From positions 155,118-219,117 of the forward strand of contig NZ_LQCI01000051.1 of the NCBI RefSeq assembly GCF_001613935.1: a stretch of DNA of 64,000 nucleotides, written 5' to 3'. The position numbers were made by a program, and so were the translations under genes. The stretch comes from Amycolatopsis regifaucium. Lineage in GTDB: Bacteria > Actinomycetota > Actinomycetes > Mycobacteriales > Pseudonocardiaceae. Positions 52,227 through 60,685 of the stretch are shown here, piece by piece. The notes under the pieces were generated by a model. The model searched no databases. It saw only the letters and a program-made list of their open reading frames with translations, and had not been told where the DNA came from. The first letter of the stretch is position 1; each line of letters starts with the position of its first letter.

Positions 52227-53192
52227 ATGGACTACCGCAGGCTCGGCGCGAGCGGGCTGTCCGTCAGTGAGATCTCCTACGGCAACTGGCTCACGCATCC
52301 CGACGGCGCGGAGTGCGTCGAGGCCGCGCTCGACGCCGGGGTCACGACCTTCCACACCGCCGCGGCCTGGGACGGCGGCGCCGCCGAAGAGAACCTCGCG
52401 GCGGCACTGACCCCCACGCGCCGCGACGATCTCGTGCTGTGCACCGGGGTGTTCTGGCCAGAGGGCCCTGGCGTGAACGACGCCGGTCTCAGCCGCAAAC
52501 ACCTGACCACGTCGCTGCACGGTTCGCTCCGGCGCCTGCGCACCGACTACATCGACGTCTACCAGTTGCTGCGGTTCGACTACCGCACCCCGCTGGAGGA
52601 GACGTTCCTCGCGCTGTCGGATCTGGTGCGACAGGGGAAGATCCTCTACGCGGGCACGGCGGAATGGACGGCCGAACAGCTGCTGGAGGCCAAGCCGATC
52701 GCCGACCGGCTCGGTGTCCCGCTCATCGCCAACCAGCCGCACTACTCGATGCTCTGGCGGGTCGCGGAGGCACAGGTGATGCCGGTGTGCGAACGCGCGG
52801 GCATCGGCCAGTTCGCGTCGGTCCCGCTCGCACAGGGCGTGCTGACCGGCAAGTACCGGCCCGGCGAGATCCCGCCGGACTCGCGGGCCGCGAAGTCCCC
52901 CGAGGCCCGGCCGTTGCTCCTTCCGGAGCTGATCGAACGTGTCGGCCTGCTGCGCGGCGTCGCCGATGAGGCCGGACTGACCATGGCGCAACTGGCGATC
53001 GCGTGGACGTTGCAGCACAACACCGTCGCTTCGGTGGTGACCGGGGCCAGCAGCGCCGCACAGGTGACCGAGAACGCGAAGGCGTCCAGGGTGGTGCTGG
53101 AGCTGGACGTGCTGACCCAGATCGATCAGCTGCTGGGCAGCTTCGTGCAGACGGATCCGCGGCTGACCTGGTCACCACCCGCGACCAGGTAG
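52227..53192 (+). CDS. Aldo/keto reductase-fold protein with altered catalytic residues
   Basis: 321 residues with the AKR barrel pattern (MDYRRLGASGLSVSEISYGN; GSLRRLRTDYIDVYQ; LIANQPHYSML; VVTGASSAAQVTENAKA near the C-terminus). All four tetrad positions are changed: His43 for Asp (TFHTAAAW), Trp48 for Tyr, Gly74 for Lys (LVLCTGVFW) and Leu115 for His (VYQLLRFD). The cofactor-binding end is largely kept. It is therefore probably not a normal carbonyl reductase; a binding or regulatory role, as for Kv-beta-like AKRs, is possible. ATG 52227 starts 2 nt after the SDR stop, indicating coupling. Confidence 0.85.
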   Translation: MDYRRLGASGLSVSEISYGNWLTHPDGAECVEAALDAGVTTFHTAAAWDGGAAEENLAAALTPTRRDDLVLCTGVFWPEGPGVNDAGLSRKHLTTSLHGSLRRLRTDYIDVYQLLRFDYRTPLEETFLALSDLVRQGKILYAGTAEWTAEQLLEAKPIADRLGVPLIANQPHYSMLWRVAEAQVMPVCERAGIGQFASVPLAQGVLTGKYRPGEIPPDSRAAKSPEARPLLLPELIERVGLLRGVADEAGLTMAQLAIAWTLQHNTVASVVTGASSAAQVTENAKASRVVLELDVLTQIDQLLGSFVQTDPRLTWSPPATR

Positions 53193-53202
53193 GCCTGCCG
53201 AT

Positions 53203-53421
53203 GTCGTGAGTGGCGATTCGGGTTATTGAGTGGTAAGGCAACCACACAGTCCCGCGTGATGGGTCCGATTACCGGCCAGACTCGTGAAAAGGTGAGGGGG
53301 TGTGTGGAAACAGAGACAGTGAACGTCCCTATTTCCACCCACCCCTCACCCTGAGTGACGTCTCACGCTCGTCAATCCGACACGTTCGCCCTACCCCTCA
53401 ATCACCCGAATCCCACTCACG
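53203..53421. mobile_element. Family-A MITE-like element with terminal inverted repeats
   Basis: Imperfect terminal inverted repeats of about 25 bp: 53203-53230 (GTCGTGAGTGGCGATTCGGG...) and 53397-53421 (…CACCCGAATCCCACTCACG), one indel and one mismatch. An inner hairpin pairs 53291-53310 with 53332-53350. No ORF. The left end and the following TATTGAG..TA.GGCAAC match 7262-7299. Non-autonomous mobile-repeat status is inferred. Confidence 0.5.
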
Positions 53422-53479
53422 CCAACCCAGCCCACCCCACACCGCATCCTCAAACTCTGGAAGTCCACGAAGGTGGCTC

Positions 53480-53524
53480 CCAATGTCGCATGGGTGACGC
53501 TGAGCGTCACTCATGCGACATTGG
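53480..53524. repeat. 45-bp palindrome (family C)
   Basis: Arms 53480-53501 and 53503-53524 with one mismatch and a single central base; core GTCGCATGGGTGACGCT. It lies in the 516-bp gene-free stretch 53193-53708 between convergent genes, which also holds the element at 53203 and a partial family-B arm near 53690-53710. Possible terminator. Confidence 0.65.
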
Positions 53525-53708
53525 GGAACAGCGTTCTCACGCTCGGCGCCGCGTCCATGAGGGAATCGGGACGTTGGGTGTCGGAGATTCCTTCATGAAC
53601 GACCCGTGCGCCCTGCGACGACAGTGTCATCATGGCCGTCGCCAATCACCCTCATCGGGCACCTCGCTTTTGGTGGCTCCCCCACCCTGAGCGTAGGGAG
53701 GAAGGCCT

Positions 53709-55132
53709 TCACGGCCCCGCAACGAGCGTCAGCGCCTCGGCCAACCCGGCCACCTCACCGTCCGAGGCCGCCCACGCGACGTACCCGTCGGGCCGCAGCA
53801 AAAAGGCGGGATCGGCGGCCGTCTCGACGACCCGGACCCGATCGGTGTGGCCAGTCACGACGTCGCGGATCTTCTCAGAGCCCGCCATCAGGAGCGGACG
53901 CCCTTCCCGCTCCACCGGCTGCAGCGGGGCGAACCGGCCGACGAGTGGATGGGCGGAGTCCGGCGCGTAGTCGATGTCGGTACCGTTGCCCATCGCGATG
54001 AAGTGCCGTTTGGCCGCCGGAATCTCCAAGGTCTCCGCCAGTACCTCGCGGAGCGCGGCCACCTGCGGGCCGGGACGCATCAGGGCGACTTGGGCCCGGG
54101 TGTCGCGCAGCACGCGCTCACCGACGGGGTGCCGTTCGGCGGTGTAAGTGTCCAATAAGGACTCCGGTGCCGCGCCCCGCACCACCAGACCGAGTTTCCA
54201 GCCGAGGTTCATCGCGTCCTGGAGGCCGAGGTTCAAGCCCTGACCGCCGATCGGCGAATGCACATGCGCGGCGTCGCCCGCCAAGAGCACTCGCCCTGCC
54301 GATAGGTGGCCGCCTGCCGGGTGTTGTCACTGAAGCGGATTCCGCCGTCCAGTCTGGTGACCGTCACATCGACTCCGGCGGTGCGCCTGATGCTCGCCTG
54401 CATCTCCTCGGCCGTCAGCGGCGCGTCCCGGTCGCCCGGTCCGCCGTCGAACTCGATGGTCGAGATCTCGCCCGGCACCGGTGACAGATGCACCAGCCCA
54501 CCGGGGCCGTGCATGGACGTCTTCACCAGGTCCGGATCGGCGAGTTCGGCCGAGGCGACCCGCCCGGTCATCGTCGCGTCCGTACCGGGGAACGCGATTC
54601 CGGACCGCTTCCGCACGACACTGCGGCCGCCGTCGCACCCCACCAGATAGGCGGCCCGCTCAGCCCGGCCATCGGCGAGCACGGCCCTGACCGCCGATTC
54701 TTCCTGAACGACGTCGACGACTTCGTGGCCCGTGCGGATCCGGACACCGAGTCCGACCGCCCAGTCGTGGAAAATCCGTTCCAGCAACGGCTGTTTGAGC
54801 ACGAACCCGGCCGCGGCTCCGGGCTGGATCTCGTCTTCCATGAGCGGCAAGCCGGCAAAATGGCCCCTGGACCGATTCCCTTCCATCATTCGCGCGAGCC
54901 CCCGGGCGACGCCGAACATCTCGCTCTGCGCCTTCACCAATGCTTCGGTCAGGCCGCGCATGCGCAAGGACTGCGAGGTCCGGCCGTTGAGACCGCGTAA
55001 CCCGAAGCTCCGGTTCCGGCGGATGGCCCCGTCTGCCGCCTCCAGTACGAGCGGATCCGCTCCGGCCAGCCGAAGCTCACCGGCCAGCAGCAGGCCGACC
55101 GGTCCCCCGCCCACGATGATCACGTCGTTCAC
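53709..55132 (-). pseudogene. FAD-dependent aromatic monooxygenase, frameshifted
   Basis: Together the two frames encode a PheA/TetX-type flavoprotein hydroxylase of about 475 residues. The 5' part (55132 to about 54290) has DVIIVGGGPVGLLLAGEL (FAD dinucleotide motif) and VGCDGGRSVVRK. The second FAD motif, VLLAGDAAHVHSP and GGQGLNLGLQDAMNLGWKL, continues in another frame from about 54290 to 53709. The shift lies in the run read as TATCGGCAGGGCGAGTG on the minus strand: one base is missing to link YRQG to RVLLAGD. Either a real frameshift or a sequencing error. Divergent from a TetR gene with an operator between, as for tetX-like/antibiotic-inactivating or catabolic monooxygenases. ATG start at 55132. 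Confidence 0.88.
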
Positions 55133-55145
55133 GACACCCCCGTTA

Positions 55146-55171
55146 TTTACAGCGTATATGTACGCCGTAAA
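55146..55171. promoter_or_regulatory. Candidate TetR operator
   Basis: Inverted repeat TTTACAGCGTA-TATG-TACGCCGTAAA (55146-55171), with 11-bp arms and one mismatch. CCGTAAA recurs at 55185-55191, 20 bp from the copy at 55165-55171. It lies in the short AT-rich gap between the divergent monooxygenase and TetR genes and is probably bound by the TetR protein. Confidence 0.7.
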
Positions 55172-55214
55172 TATGGTAGATACACCGTAAACCTGTCAAG
55201 CGAAGGGCGCCGAG

Positions 55215-55880
55215 ATGACGCGAAGAGAACCGTTGAACCGGGGGAAGGTCCTGGACGCGGCGCTCGCCTTGGCCGCCGAAGAGGGCCTTAAGGGACTCTC
55301 GATGCGCAAGCTCGCCAAGACACTCGGCGTCGAAGCGATGGCGCTGTACAACCACGTCCGGAACAAGACCGACATCCTCGACGGCATCGCGGAACGCGTC
55401 TACCGCGGGATCGAACGGGCCGACCCCGCCGCTCCCTGGCCGGACCGGGTGCGGGTCACCGTGCTCAACCTCTACCGCGCGCTCGCCCGGCATCCGGTCG
55501 TGCCGATGGCGCTGGTCACCGACGAGGCCACCCCGAACTCGCTGCGCGCCCTGCAACCGATCGAGGACCTCGTCGGCGCGCTGTACGAAGCCGGGTTCGA
55601 CGACGACGGGGTCCGCCAGACGTTGGGCGCGCTGAACAGCCTCGTGTTCGGTTCCCTGCTGCTGACGACCGCCGGGTTCGCCACGGAACGACGCGGCGAA
55701 GCCGAACAGGAGCAGATGGACCACTATCTCCGGCGGATCGACCCGGCGGTCCTGCCGAACTTCAGCCGCGCGCTGCCCGCGCTCGCGACCGTCGATCCGG
55801 AGCGTGACTTCGCCAGGGCCTTGGACATCCTGATCGACGGCCTCACTTCGGCCGCAGCATCGGGACAAGGAACCGCCTAG
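55215..55880 (+). CDS. TetR-family repressor (TetR_C-type ligand domain)
   Basis: 221 residues. N-terminal HTH: GKVLDAALALAAEEGLKGLS, MRKLAKTLGVEAMALYNHVR. The YNHVRNKTDILDGIAE stretch and ligand domain (ALARHPVVPMALVTDEATPN; FDDDGVRQTLGALNSLVFGS) are typical of the tetracycline-repressor C-terminal family. ATG at 55215 with GGGCGCCGAG upstream. It should repress the divergent monooxygenase gene through the operator in the 82-bp gap. Its 3' end overlaps the next TetR gene by 38 nt on the opposite strand. Confidence 0.9.
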   Translation: MTRREPLNRGKVLDAALALAAEEGLKGLSMRKLAKTLGVEAMALYNHVRNKTDILDGIAERVYRGIERADPAAPWPDRVRVTVLNLYRALARHPVVPMALVTDEATPNSLRALQPIEDLVGALYEAGFDDDGVRQTLGALNSLVFGSLLLTTAGFATERRGEAEQEQMDHYLRRIDPAVLPNFSRALPALATVDPERDFARALDILIDGLTSAAASGQGTA

Positions 55881-56493
55881 CCACTTCGCGGACCTGTTCG
55901 TCGTCGTCGAGATCGATGACGTGGCTCGGGGTGACCAGGAACGAGGCGGAGACCCTCGTCATCAGTTCGGCGACGAGTTCGACGTCGACGTCCTCCGAGA
56001 CGTGGCCGGCGTGCTGCTCGCGGCGGAGCTGGCCCGCGACGAACCGCTGCACCGTCGCCAGGGTGTGCCCGCCGTCGCTGACCATCGACGGAACGAGCAC
56101 GTCGGGCTCGACGGTCATCAGCCCGCCGATCAGCGGGTTGTGCCGGATCGCCCGCAGCGCGCTGGCGAAACCGAGCACGACCCGGTCCGCGGCCGATTCG
56201 GCGTCCTGGATGTCGATCAGGAACTGGTCGAAGTAGCGCCGGAATTCGCGGCGCACCACCTGCTCGACCAATGCGTCCTTGGTGGCGAAGCGGCGGTAGG
56301 CGGTGATCCGGGAGACGCCTGCCCGGCGGGCGACGTCCTCCATGGTGGACCGGCGGATCCCCATCCGGCAGAACTGTTCGTAGGCGGCGTCGAGCAGCCG
56401 GAGCGCGATCTCGTCGCCTTCTTCGGCGCGTTCGAGCGCGTCGGTGAGCGCGCGCTCCAGCAGAGAATCCGGGTCTGGCGTCTTCGCGATGAT
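55843..56493 (-). CDS. TetR-family regulator beside lcp (LcpR-like), non-canonical start
   Basis: The HTH reads IALRLLDAAYEQFCRMGIRR, TMEDVARRAGVSRITAYRRF. The first ATG (56364) would delete helix 1, yet no ATG, GTG or TTG occurs further upstream in frame. AAGGAG lies 6 nt before an in-frame ATC ATC at 56493-56488, giving a 216-residue protein of normal TetR length. I propose this start; a CTG in the run SLLERAL is another option. The C-terminal ligand domain ends VARRFLVPMLRPK. Divergent from the latex-clearing protein gene, an arrangement known for LcpR/lcp in rubber-degrading actinobacteria, so it is probably the lcp repressor. Confidence 0.75.
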   Translation of the reverse strand: MIAKTPDPDSLLERALTDALERAEEGDEIALRLLDAAYEQFCRMGIRRSTMEDVARRAGVSRITAYRRFATKDALVEQVVRREFRRYFDQFLIDIQDAESAADRVVLGFASALRAIRHNPLIGGLMTVEPDVLVPSMVSDGGHTLATVQRFVAGQLRREQHAGHVSEDVDVELVAELMTRVSASFLVTPSHVIDLDDDEQVREVARRFLVPMLRPK

Positions 56494-56578
56494 TGTGCTC
56501 TCCTTGAGATACGCGGTTGCACTACTTGTATCACAGTATCAATCCGCAGGTCCTGGACTCAAGGAGGAGTACTGGCGC

Positions 56579-57778
56579 ATGACCGAACTCAATCGACGCA
56601 AGATGCTGATCGTCAGTGGCGGAGCGACGCTTCTGGGGGCCATGGGGCTGGCCCAGCCCGCCTGGGCGTGGAGTCCGAGCGGTTCGGTGGCCGGGACGGG
56701 GGCGGGCACCGATCCGAAATGGGTGTGGGACGCCGAGGCGGATCCGGTGGTCGCCGCGGTCCTCGACCGGGGACAGGTGGCGCAGGTCAACCAGGCGCTG
56801 CGGACCTGGACCAGGAACGACCAGCCGACGCCGTCCGGGCTACCGCCGGATTTGCGTGAGTTCGTCGAGCACGCGCGAGCGCTGCCATCATGGGCCGATC
56901 AGTCCAAATTGGACAAGGCGGCGGATTTCATGAAGGTCAGCGGGCGGTTCGTCAACCTGCTGAACGGCCTCGGCGGCGGGATGCTGAGCACCGCCATCCC
57001 GAACGAGGCCAGGGCGGTCTACTACTCCAAGGGCGGCGCGGACATGAAGGACCGCGTCGCGAAGACGGCCAAGCTCGGCTACGACGTCGGTTCGCTCAAC
57101 GCCTACCGGCCCGACGGCCAGATGATCGTCTCCGCGGTGAAGACCCGGCTGGTGCACGCCGCCGTCCGGCACCTGCTGCCGCAATCGCCGCACTGGCAGC
57201 AGGGAATCCCGATCAGCCAGAACGACATGCTGGTCACCTGGCACACCCTGCCGACCTACACGATGCGCAAACTGACCGAGTGGCGCGTCGCGGTCTCCCC
57301 CGCGCATTCCGCCGCCTACCTGCACAGCTGGCAGGTGACCGGCCACATGCTCGGGATCAGCGACGAGTACCTGCCCTCGACATGGGAGGCGGCGTACGCG
57401 CAGTCCACGCAGGTGCTGGACCCGGCGATGGGACCGACCCGCGAGGGCGTCGAACTCACCGACATCCTCCTCGACATGCTCGCCGAGCAGACCAGCCCCG
57501 GCGGCGCCGACCGGCCGATGGTCAACGCGCTGGCCCGGTACATCGTCGGCGACCGGGTCTCCGAGTGGAACGGCATCCCGCGCGAACGGATCTGGGACCC
57601 GCTGATCGGCACCGCTTTCCCGGCGCTGGTGGCGTTCCACGAGAAGCTCATCCCGCTGCCGCTGGTGCCGCCGGTCGCCTGGGTGCTGGACGAGGCGATC
57701 CGGAGGTACATCCGGCTGTGGCTCTCGGAAGGCAGGCCGGTGCACATCGAGATCCCCGACATGAACCGCCCTTCCTGA
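56579..57778 (+). CDS. lcp: Latex-clearing protein (rubber oxygenase), DUF2236 family
   Basis: 399 residues from ATG 56579 with AAGGAGG upstream. N-terminal twin-arginine-like signal NRRKMLIVSGGATLLGAMGL with cleavage near AWA-WS; known Lcp proteins are Tat-exported b-type cytochromes of about 400 aa. Core helix TRLVHAAVRHLLP (His193, His198) is the heme-ligand region of the family. Other family features are AYRPDGQMIVSAV, YLPSTWEAA and NALARYIVGDRVSEW. Expected reaction: endo-type oxidative cleavage of poly(cis-1,4-isoprene) to oligo-isoprenoid aldehyde/ketones outside the cell. Regulated by the divergent TetR gene. The identity is from family motifs; a related oxygenase substrate cannot be excluded. 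Confidence 0.88.
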   Translation: MTELNRRKMLIVSGGATLLGAMGLAQPAWAWSPSGSVAGTGAGTDPKWVWDAEADPVVAAVLDRGQVAQVNQALRTWTRNDQPTPSGLPPDLREFVEHARALPSWADQSKLDKAADFMKVSGRFVNLLNGLGGGMLSTAIPNEARAVYYSKGGADMKDRVAKTAKLGYDVGSLNAYRPDGQMIVSAVKTRLVHAAVRHLLPQSPHWQQGIPISQNDMLVTWHTLPTYTMRKLTEWRVAVSPAHSAAYLHSWQVTGHMLGISDEYLPSTWEAAYAQSTQVLDPAMGPTREGVELTDILLDMLAEQTSPGGADRPMVNALARYIVGDRVSEWNGIPRERIWDPLIGTAFPALVAFHEKLIPLPLVPPVAWVLDEAIRRYIRLWLSEGRPVHIEIPDMNRPS

Positions 57779-57790
57779 GCACCTCCCGAC

Positions 57791-57843
57791 GCCATGAAAG
57801 GTCCTTTCCTTGCGAAATTTGCAAGGAAAGGACCTTTCATGGC
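57791..57843. terminator. Perfect 23-bp hairpin between convergent genes
   Basis: Arms 57791-57813 and 57821-57843 are perfectly complementary, with loop GAAATTT. The core AAGGTCCTTTCCTTGC is a divergent family-B sequence. It lies between the lcp stop (57778) and the GH3 stop (57854) and probably terminates both. Confidence 0.8.
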
Positions 57844-57853
57844 GCGCGCGGGG

Positions 57854-60487
57854 TCAGTTCAAACTCGAGCAAGGCCTCGCGTCGGGGTCTTGAGCCCCCT
57901 TCGGCACCCACCGCACGTTCGCGAACGAAGCCGAGAACGGCCCGTCGGTGTACACCAGGAACGGCGTGTTGATGTTCTCCAGGTCCAACCCGTTCGCGAA
58001 GCACGACACCGGGATCTTCACCGTCGACTTCGGCGCGCCCGCCAGGTCGGTGAACAGCTTGGTCGCGTTGACCTCGGAGAAGCACGGGTAGACGCAGTGC
58101 ATGCTGATCACCGTCCGGTTGGCCGGCGCCTGATGCACGACGGTGTCGAACTCCAGCGCCGCGTCGGCGTTGAGGTAACCGCGCAGATCGTTGGTGCCGG
58201 CCGGATTCTGGAAGTAGAGCTGGGCAGGGCCGGCGCCGGTCCAGGTCGACTTGAGGCCGTCCTGCTGGACGTTCACATCGGACTGGACGACCGCGATCTC
58301 GGCGTGCGAAGCGGTGCCGTCCGGGCCGATCTCGGTGCCGCCCCAGTTCTGCGCGGAACCGATGAAACCCTTGTACGGGGCGATATCCGTCCGATTGAAC
58401 AGCTCGAGGTCCTCGGTCGCGGTCCCGCCGCCACCGGTCGAACCACACGTCACCGGGCCGGCCGTCTCGTCGAGTTGCCCGATGGTGACCCGCTGCCCGG
58501 TCTTGAGACCGTAACCGAGTTCGAACAGCGGGTCGTAGTCCGCCGAGCCCGCGTTCAGCGGTGTCTGGCAGGCGCTCTTCGGCCACGAGTACGGCAGGGT
58601 GCCCTTGAATCCGCCCTTGACGAGGACATCGGCGACGCCGCCGCCCTCGGTACCCGGCAGCCAAGCCGCCACGAACGCGTCCGAGCGGTTGATCTCCTTG
58701 TTCAGGTACAGCGGGCGGCCGCCGACGTAGACCGTGACGACGGGAGCGCCCTTGCCGCGGACCTTGTCCAGCACGGCCAGGTCCTCGGGGTAGAGCTTCG
58801 CGGCTTCGAGCGTTTTACGGGTCAGGTCGCCGACGCCTTCCGCGTACGGGGTCTCACCGATGACGGCGATGACGGCGTCGTAGCCCTTCGGGTCGGTGTC
58901 GCCCTTCTCGTCGAAGGTGACGTTGACGTCGCCCAGCTGCTGCTTGAGCCCGGCGAGGATCGAGGTGGCGTTCGGGAAGTCGGCGTTGGTGTTGCCGGTC
59001 CCCTGCCAGCTCAGCGTCCAGCCACCGGTCTGGTTCTGGATGCTGTCCGCGCTCTTGCCGACCACCAGCACCTTCGACTTCGGCTTCAGCGGCAGCACGT
59101 TTCCGTTGTTCTTCAACAACGTCTGCGACGAGCGGACCGCGTCACGCGCCAGCCAGGTCTCCTTCAGCGCTTCGTCGGAGTTGGCGTAGGAGCGCTCGGA
59201 CGGCTTCTGCGACTCGTACAGTCCGGAGCGCAGCTTGACGCGCAAGATGCGGGTCACCGCGTCGTCGATCCGCGAGAGCGGGATCTGGCCGCCGTTCACC
59301 TGCGCGACGGTGTTGGCGATGAACGCCTTCCAATCGTGCGGGACCATCACGATGTCGATGCCGGCGTTGATCGCCTGCGGGCACGAGGCGTTGGTGCAGC
59401 CGGGCACCTGGCCGATGCCGTTCCAGTCGGACACGACGAGGCCGTCGAAGCCCATCTTGCCCTTCAGGATCTGGTTCAGCGCCTTGTCACTGCCGTGCAG
59501 TTTGCCCTCGTTGATCCCGAGTTCGGCGTTGGTCCAGCTGTTGAACGACACCATCACGGTCTGCGAGCCCGCCGCGAGCGCGCCGTAGTAGCCCTGACCG
59601 TGGACATTGATCATCTCGGCCTCGGAGGACGGGTTGACTCCCTGGTCCTGTCCCTTGAGGGTGCCGCCGTCACCGATGAAGTGCTTGGCGGTGCCGATCA
59701 CGCCGTTGTAGCCGATGCGTTTGGTCGAACCGTCCTGGAGACCGTTGATCGCCTCGTAGCCGTACGCCCGGGTGATCCGCGGATCCTCGGAGAACCCTTC
59801 GTAGGTCCGTCCCCAGCGGTCGTCCTTGACGACGGCCAGCGTCGGCGCGAACGCCCAGTCCTGACCGGTAGCGCGGATCTGCCGGGCCGTCGCCGCGGAG
59901 ATGTCGCGCACCAGGCACGGGTCGTGCGCCGCGCCGAGACCGATGTTGTGCGGGAAGACGGTGGCGCCGTAGACGTTGTTGTTGCCGTGCACGGCGTCGA
60001 TGCCCCAGATCACCGGGGTCCGGGTCCGGCTGCTCTTGGCGGCGTCCCAGTAGGCGTCGGCGAGCTTCAGCCAGTCCTGCTGGGACGCGTGCTTGTCCTG
60101 GTTCGGCCACGAGCCGCCGCCGTTGAGGACCGAGCCGATGGAGTACTGCCGGACCTCGTCGGGAGTGATGGCGGCGATCTCGGGCTGGGTCATCTGCCCG
60201 ACCTTCTCCTCGAGGGTCATCCCCTTGAGGAGCTGGGCGATCCGCTGCTCGTCACCGGCCTTGCCCTTGAACCGGCTCTCGACCTTCGGCCAGTCGGCGA
60301 GCGTCGGGAGGCTCTTCTCGATCCGGGCGCAGCCGTCCCGGTCGAGCGCGGGCTTCCCGATCACGGGCTGCTCGGCCGCACCCGCCGTCGGCGCCACCGC
60401 CACGGCGCCGCCGAGCAGGGCGAGGCTCATCAGGGCGACAAGCGGACTTCGGCGCGCACGAGAACGTCTTGCCATGGTCTGGTCCAT
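57854..60487 (-). CDS. Secreted glycoside hydrolase family 3 beta-glucosidase/exo-glucanase
   Basis: 877 residues. Signal peptide RRSPLVALMSLALLGGAVAV, cleavage near AGAA-EQ. N-terminal GH3 barrel with WGIDAVHGNNNVYGATVFPH, GTAKHFIGDGGTLKGQDQG and catalytic nucleophile Asp354 in VVSDWNGIG. The second GH3 domain (LLKNNGNVLPLKPKSKVLVV; AVIGETPYAEGVGD) carries the substrate-site acid region. A C-terminal accessory domain of about 200 residues (FIGSAQNWGGTEIGPDGT; two Cys pairs) is like that of ExoP-type 1,3/1,4-beta-glucanases. Cleaves beta-glucan or cello-oligosaccharides outside the cell. A second ATG 12 nt downstream is an alternative start. Single-gene transcript divergent from the NmrA-like gene. 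Confidence 0.93.
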   Translation of the reverse strand: MDQTMARRSRARRSPLVALMSLALLGGAVAVAPTAGAAEQPVIGKPALDRDGCARIEKSLPTLADWPKVESRFKGKAGDEQRIAQLLKGMTLEEKVGQMTQPEIAAITPDEVRQYSIGSVLNGGGSWPNQDKHASQQDWLKLADAYWDAAKSSRTRTPVIWGIDAVHGNNNVYGATVFPHNIGLGAAHDPCLVRDISAATARQIRATGQDWAFAPTLAVVKDDRWGRTYEGFSEDPRITRAYGYEAINGLQDGSTKRIGYNGVIGTAKHFIGDGGTLKGQDQGVNPSSEAEMINVHGQGYYGALAAGSQTVMVSFNSWTNAELGINEGKLHGSDKALNQILKGKMGFDGLVVSDWNGIGQVPGCTNASCPQAINAGIDIVMVPHDWKAFIANTVAQVNGGQIPLSRIDDAVTRILRVKLRSGLYESQKPSERSYANSDEALKETWLARDAVRSSQTLLKNNGNVLPLKPKSKVLVVGKSADSIQNQTGGWTLSWQGTGNTNADFPNATSILAGLKQQLGDVNVTFDEKGDTDPKGYDAVIAVIGETPYAEGVGDLTRKTLEAAKLYPEDLAVLDKVRGKGAPVVTVYVGGRPLYLNKEINRSDAFVAAWLPGTEGGGVADVLVKGGFKGTLPYSWPKSACQTPLNAGSADYDPLFELGYGLKTGQRVTIGQLDETAGPVTCGSTGGGGTATEDLELFNRTDIAPYKGFIGSAQNWGGTEIGPDGTASHAEIAVVQSDVNVQQDGLKSTWTGAGPAQLYFQNPAGTNDLRGYLNADAALEFDTVVHQAPANRTVISMHCVYPCFSEVNATKLFTDLAGAPKSTVKIPVSCFANGLDLENINTPFLVYTDGPFSASFANVRWVPKGAQDPDARPCSSLN

Positions 60488-60590
60488 TCTGCGGGAGGCG
60501 GGGACCGGCCGATCCTCACCGGAGGGGACGGGCGCGTCAAGAGTTTCGGACCGGTACGGCCGCTGTTAATTTCTGCCATAAAATAAGACT

Positions 60591-60600
60591 TGACATGTCA
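60591..60600. promoter_or_regulatory. Short palindrome TGACATGTCA in a divergent promoter region
   Basis: A perfect 10-bp palindrome in the 198-bp gap between the GH3 gene (start 60487, minus) and the NmrA-like gene (60686, plus). Possible operator, and it includes a TTGACA (60590-60595). A second TTGACC lies near 60631. Confidence 0.35.
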
Positions 60601-60685
60601 CCCCCGGACGTCGAGCGGTGAAACGCCGCTTGACCTCCACATTGCTGGAGATTTTACCTTCGCGGAAGACGAAGGGAGAGCGAAC

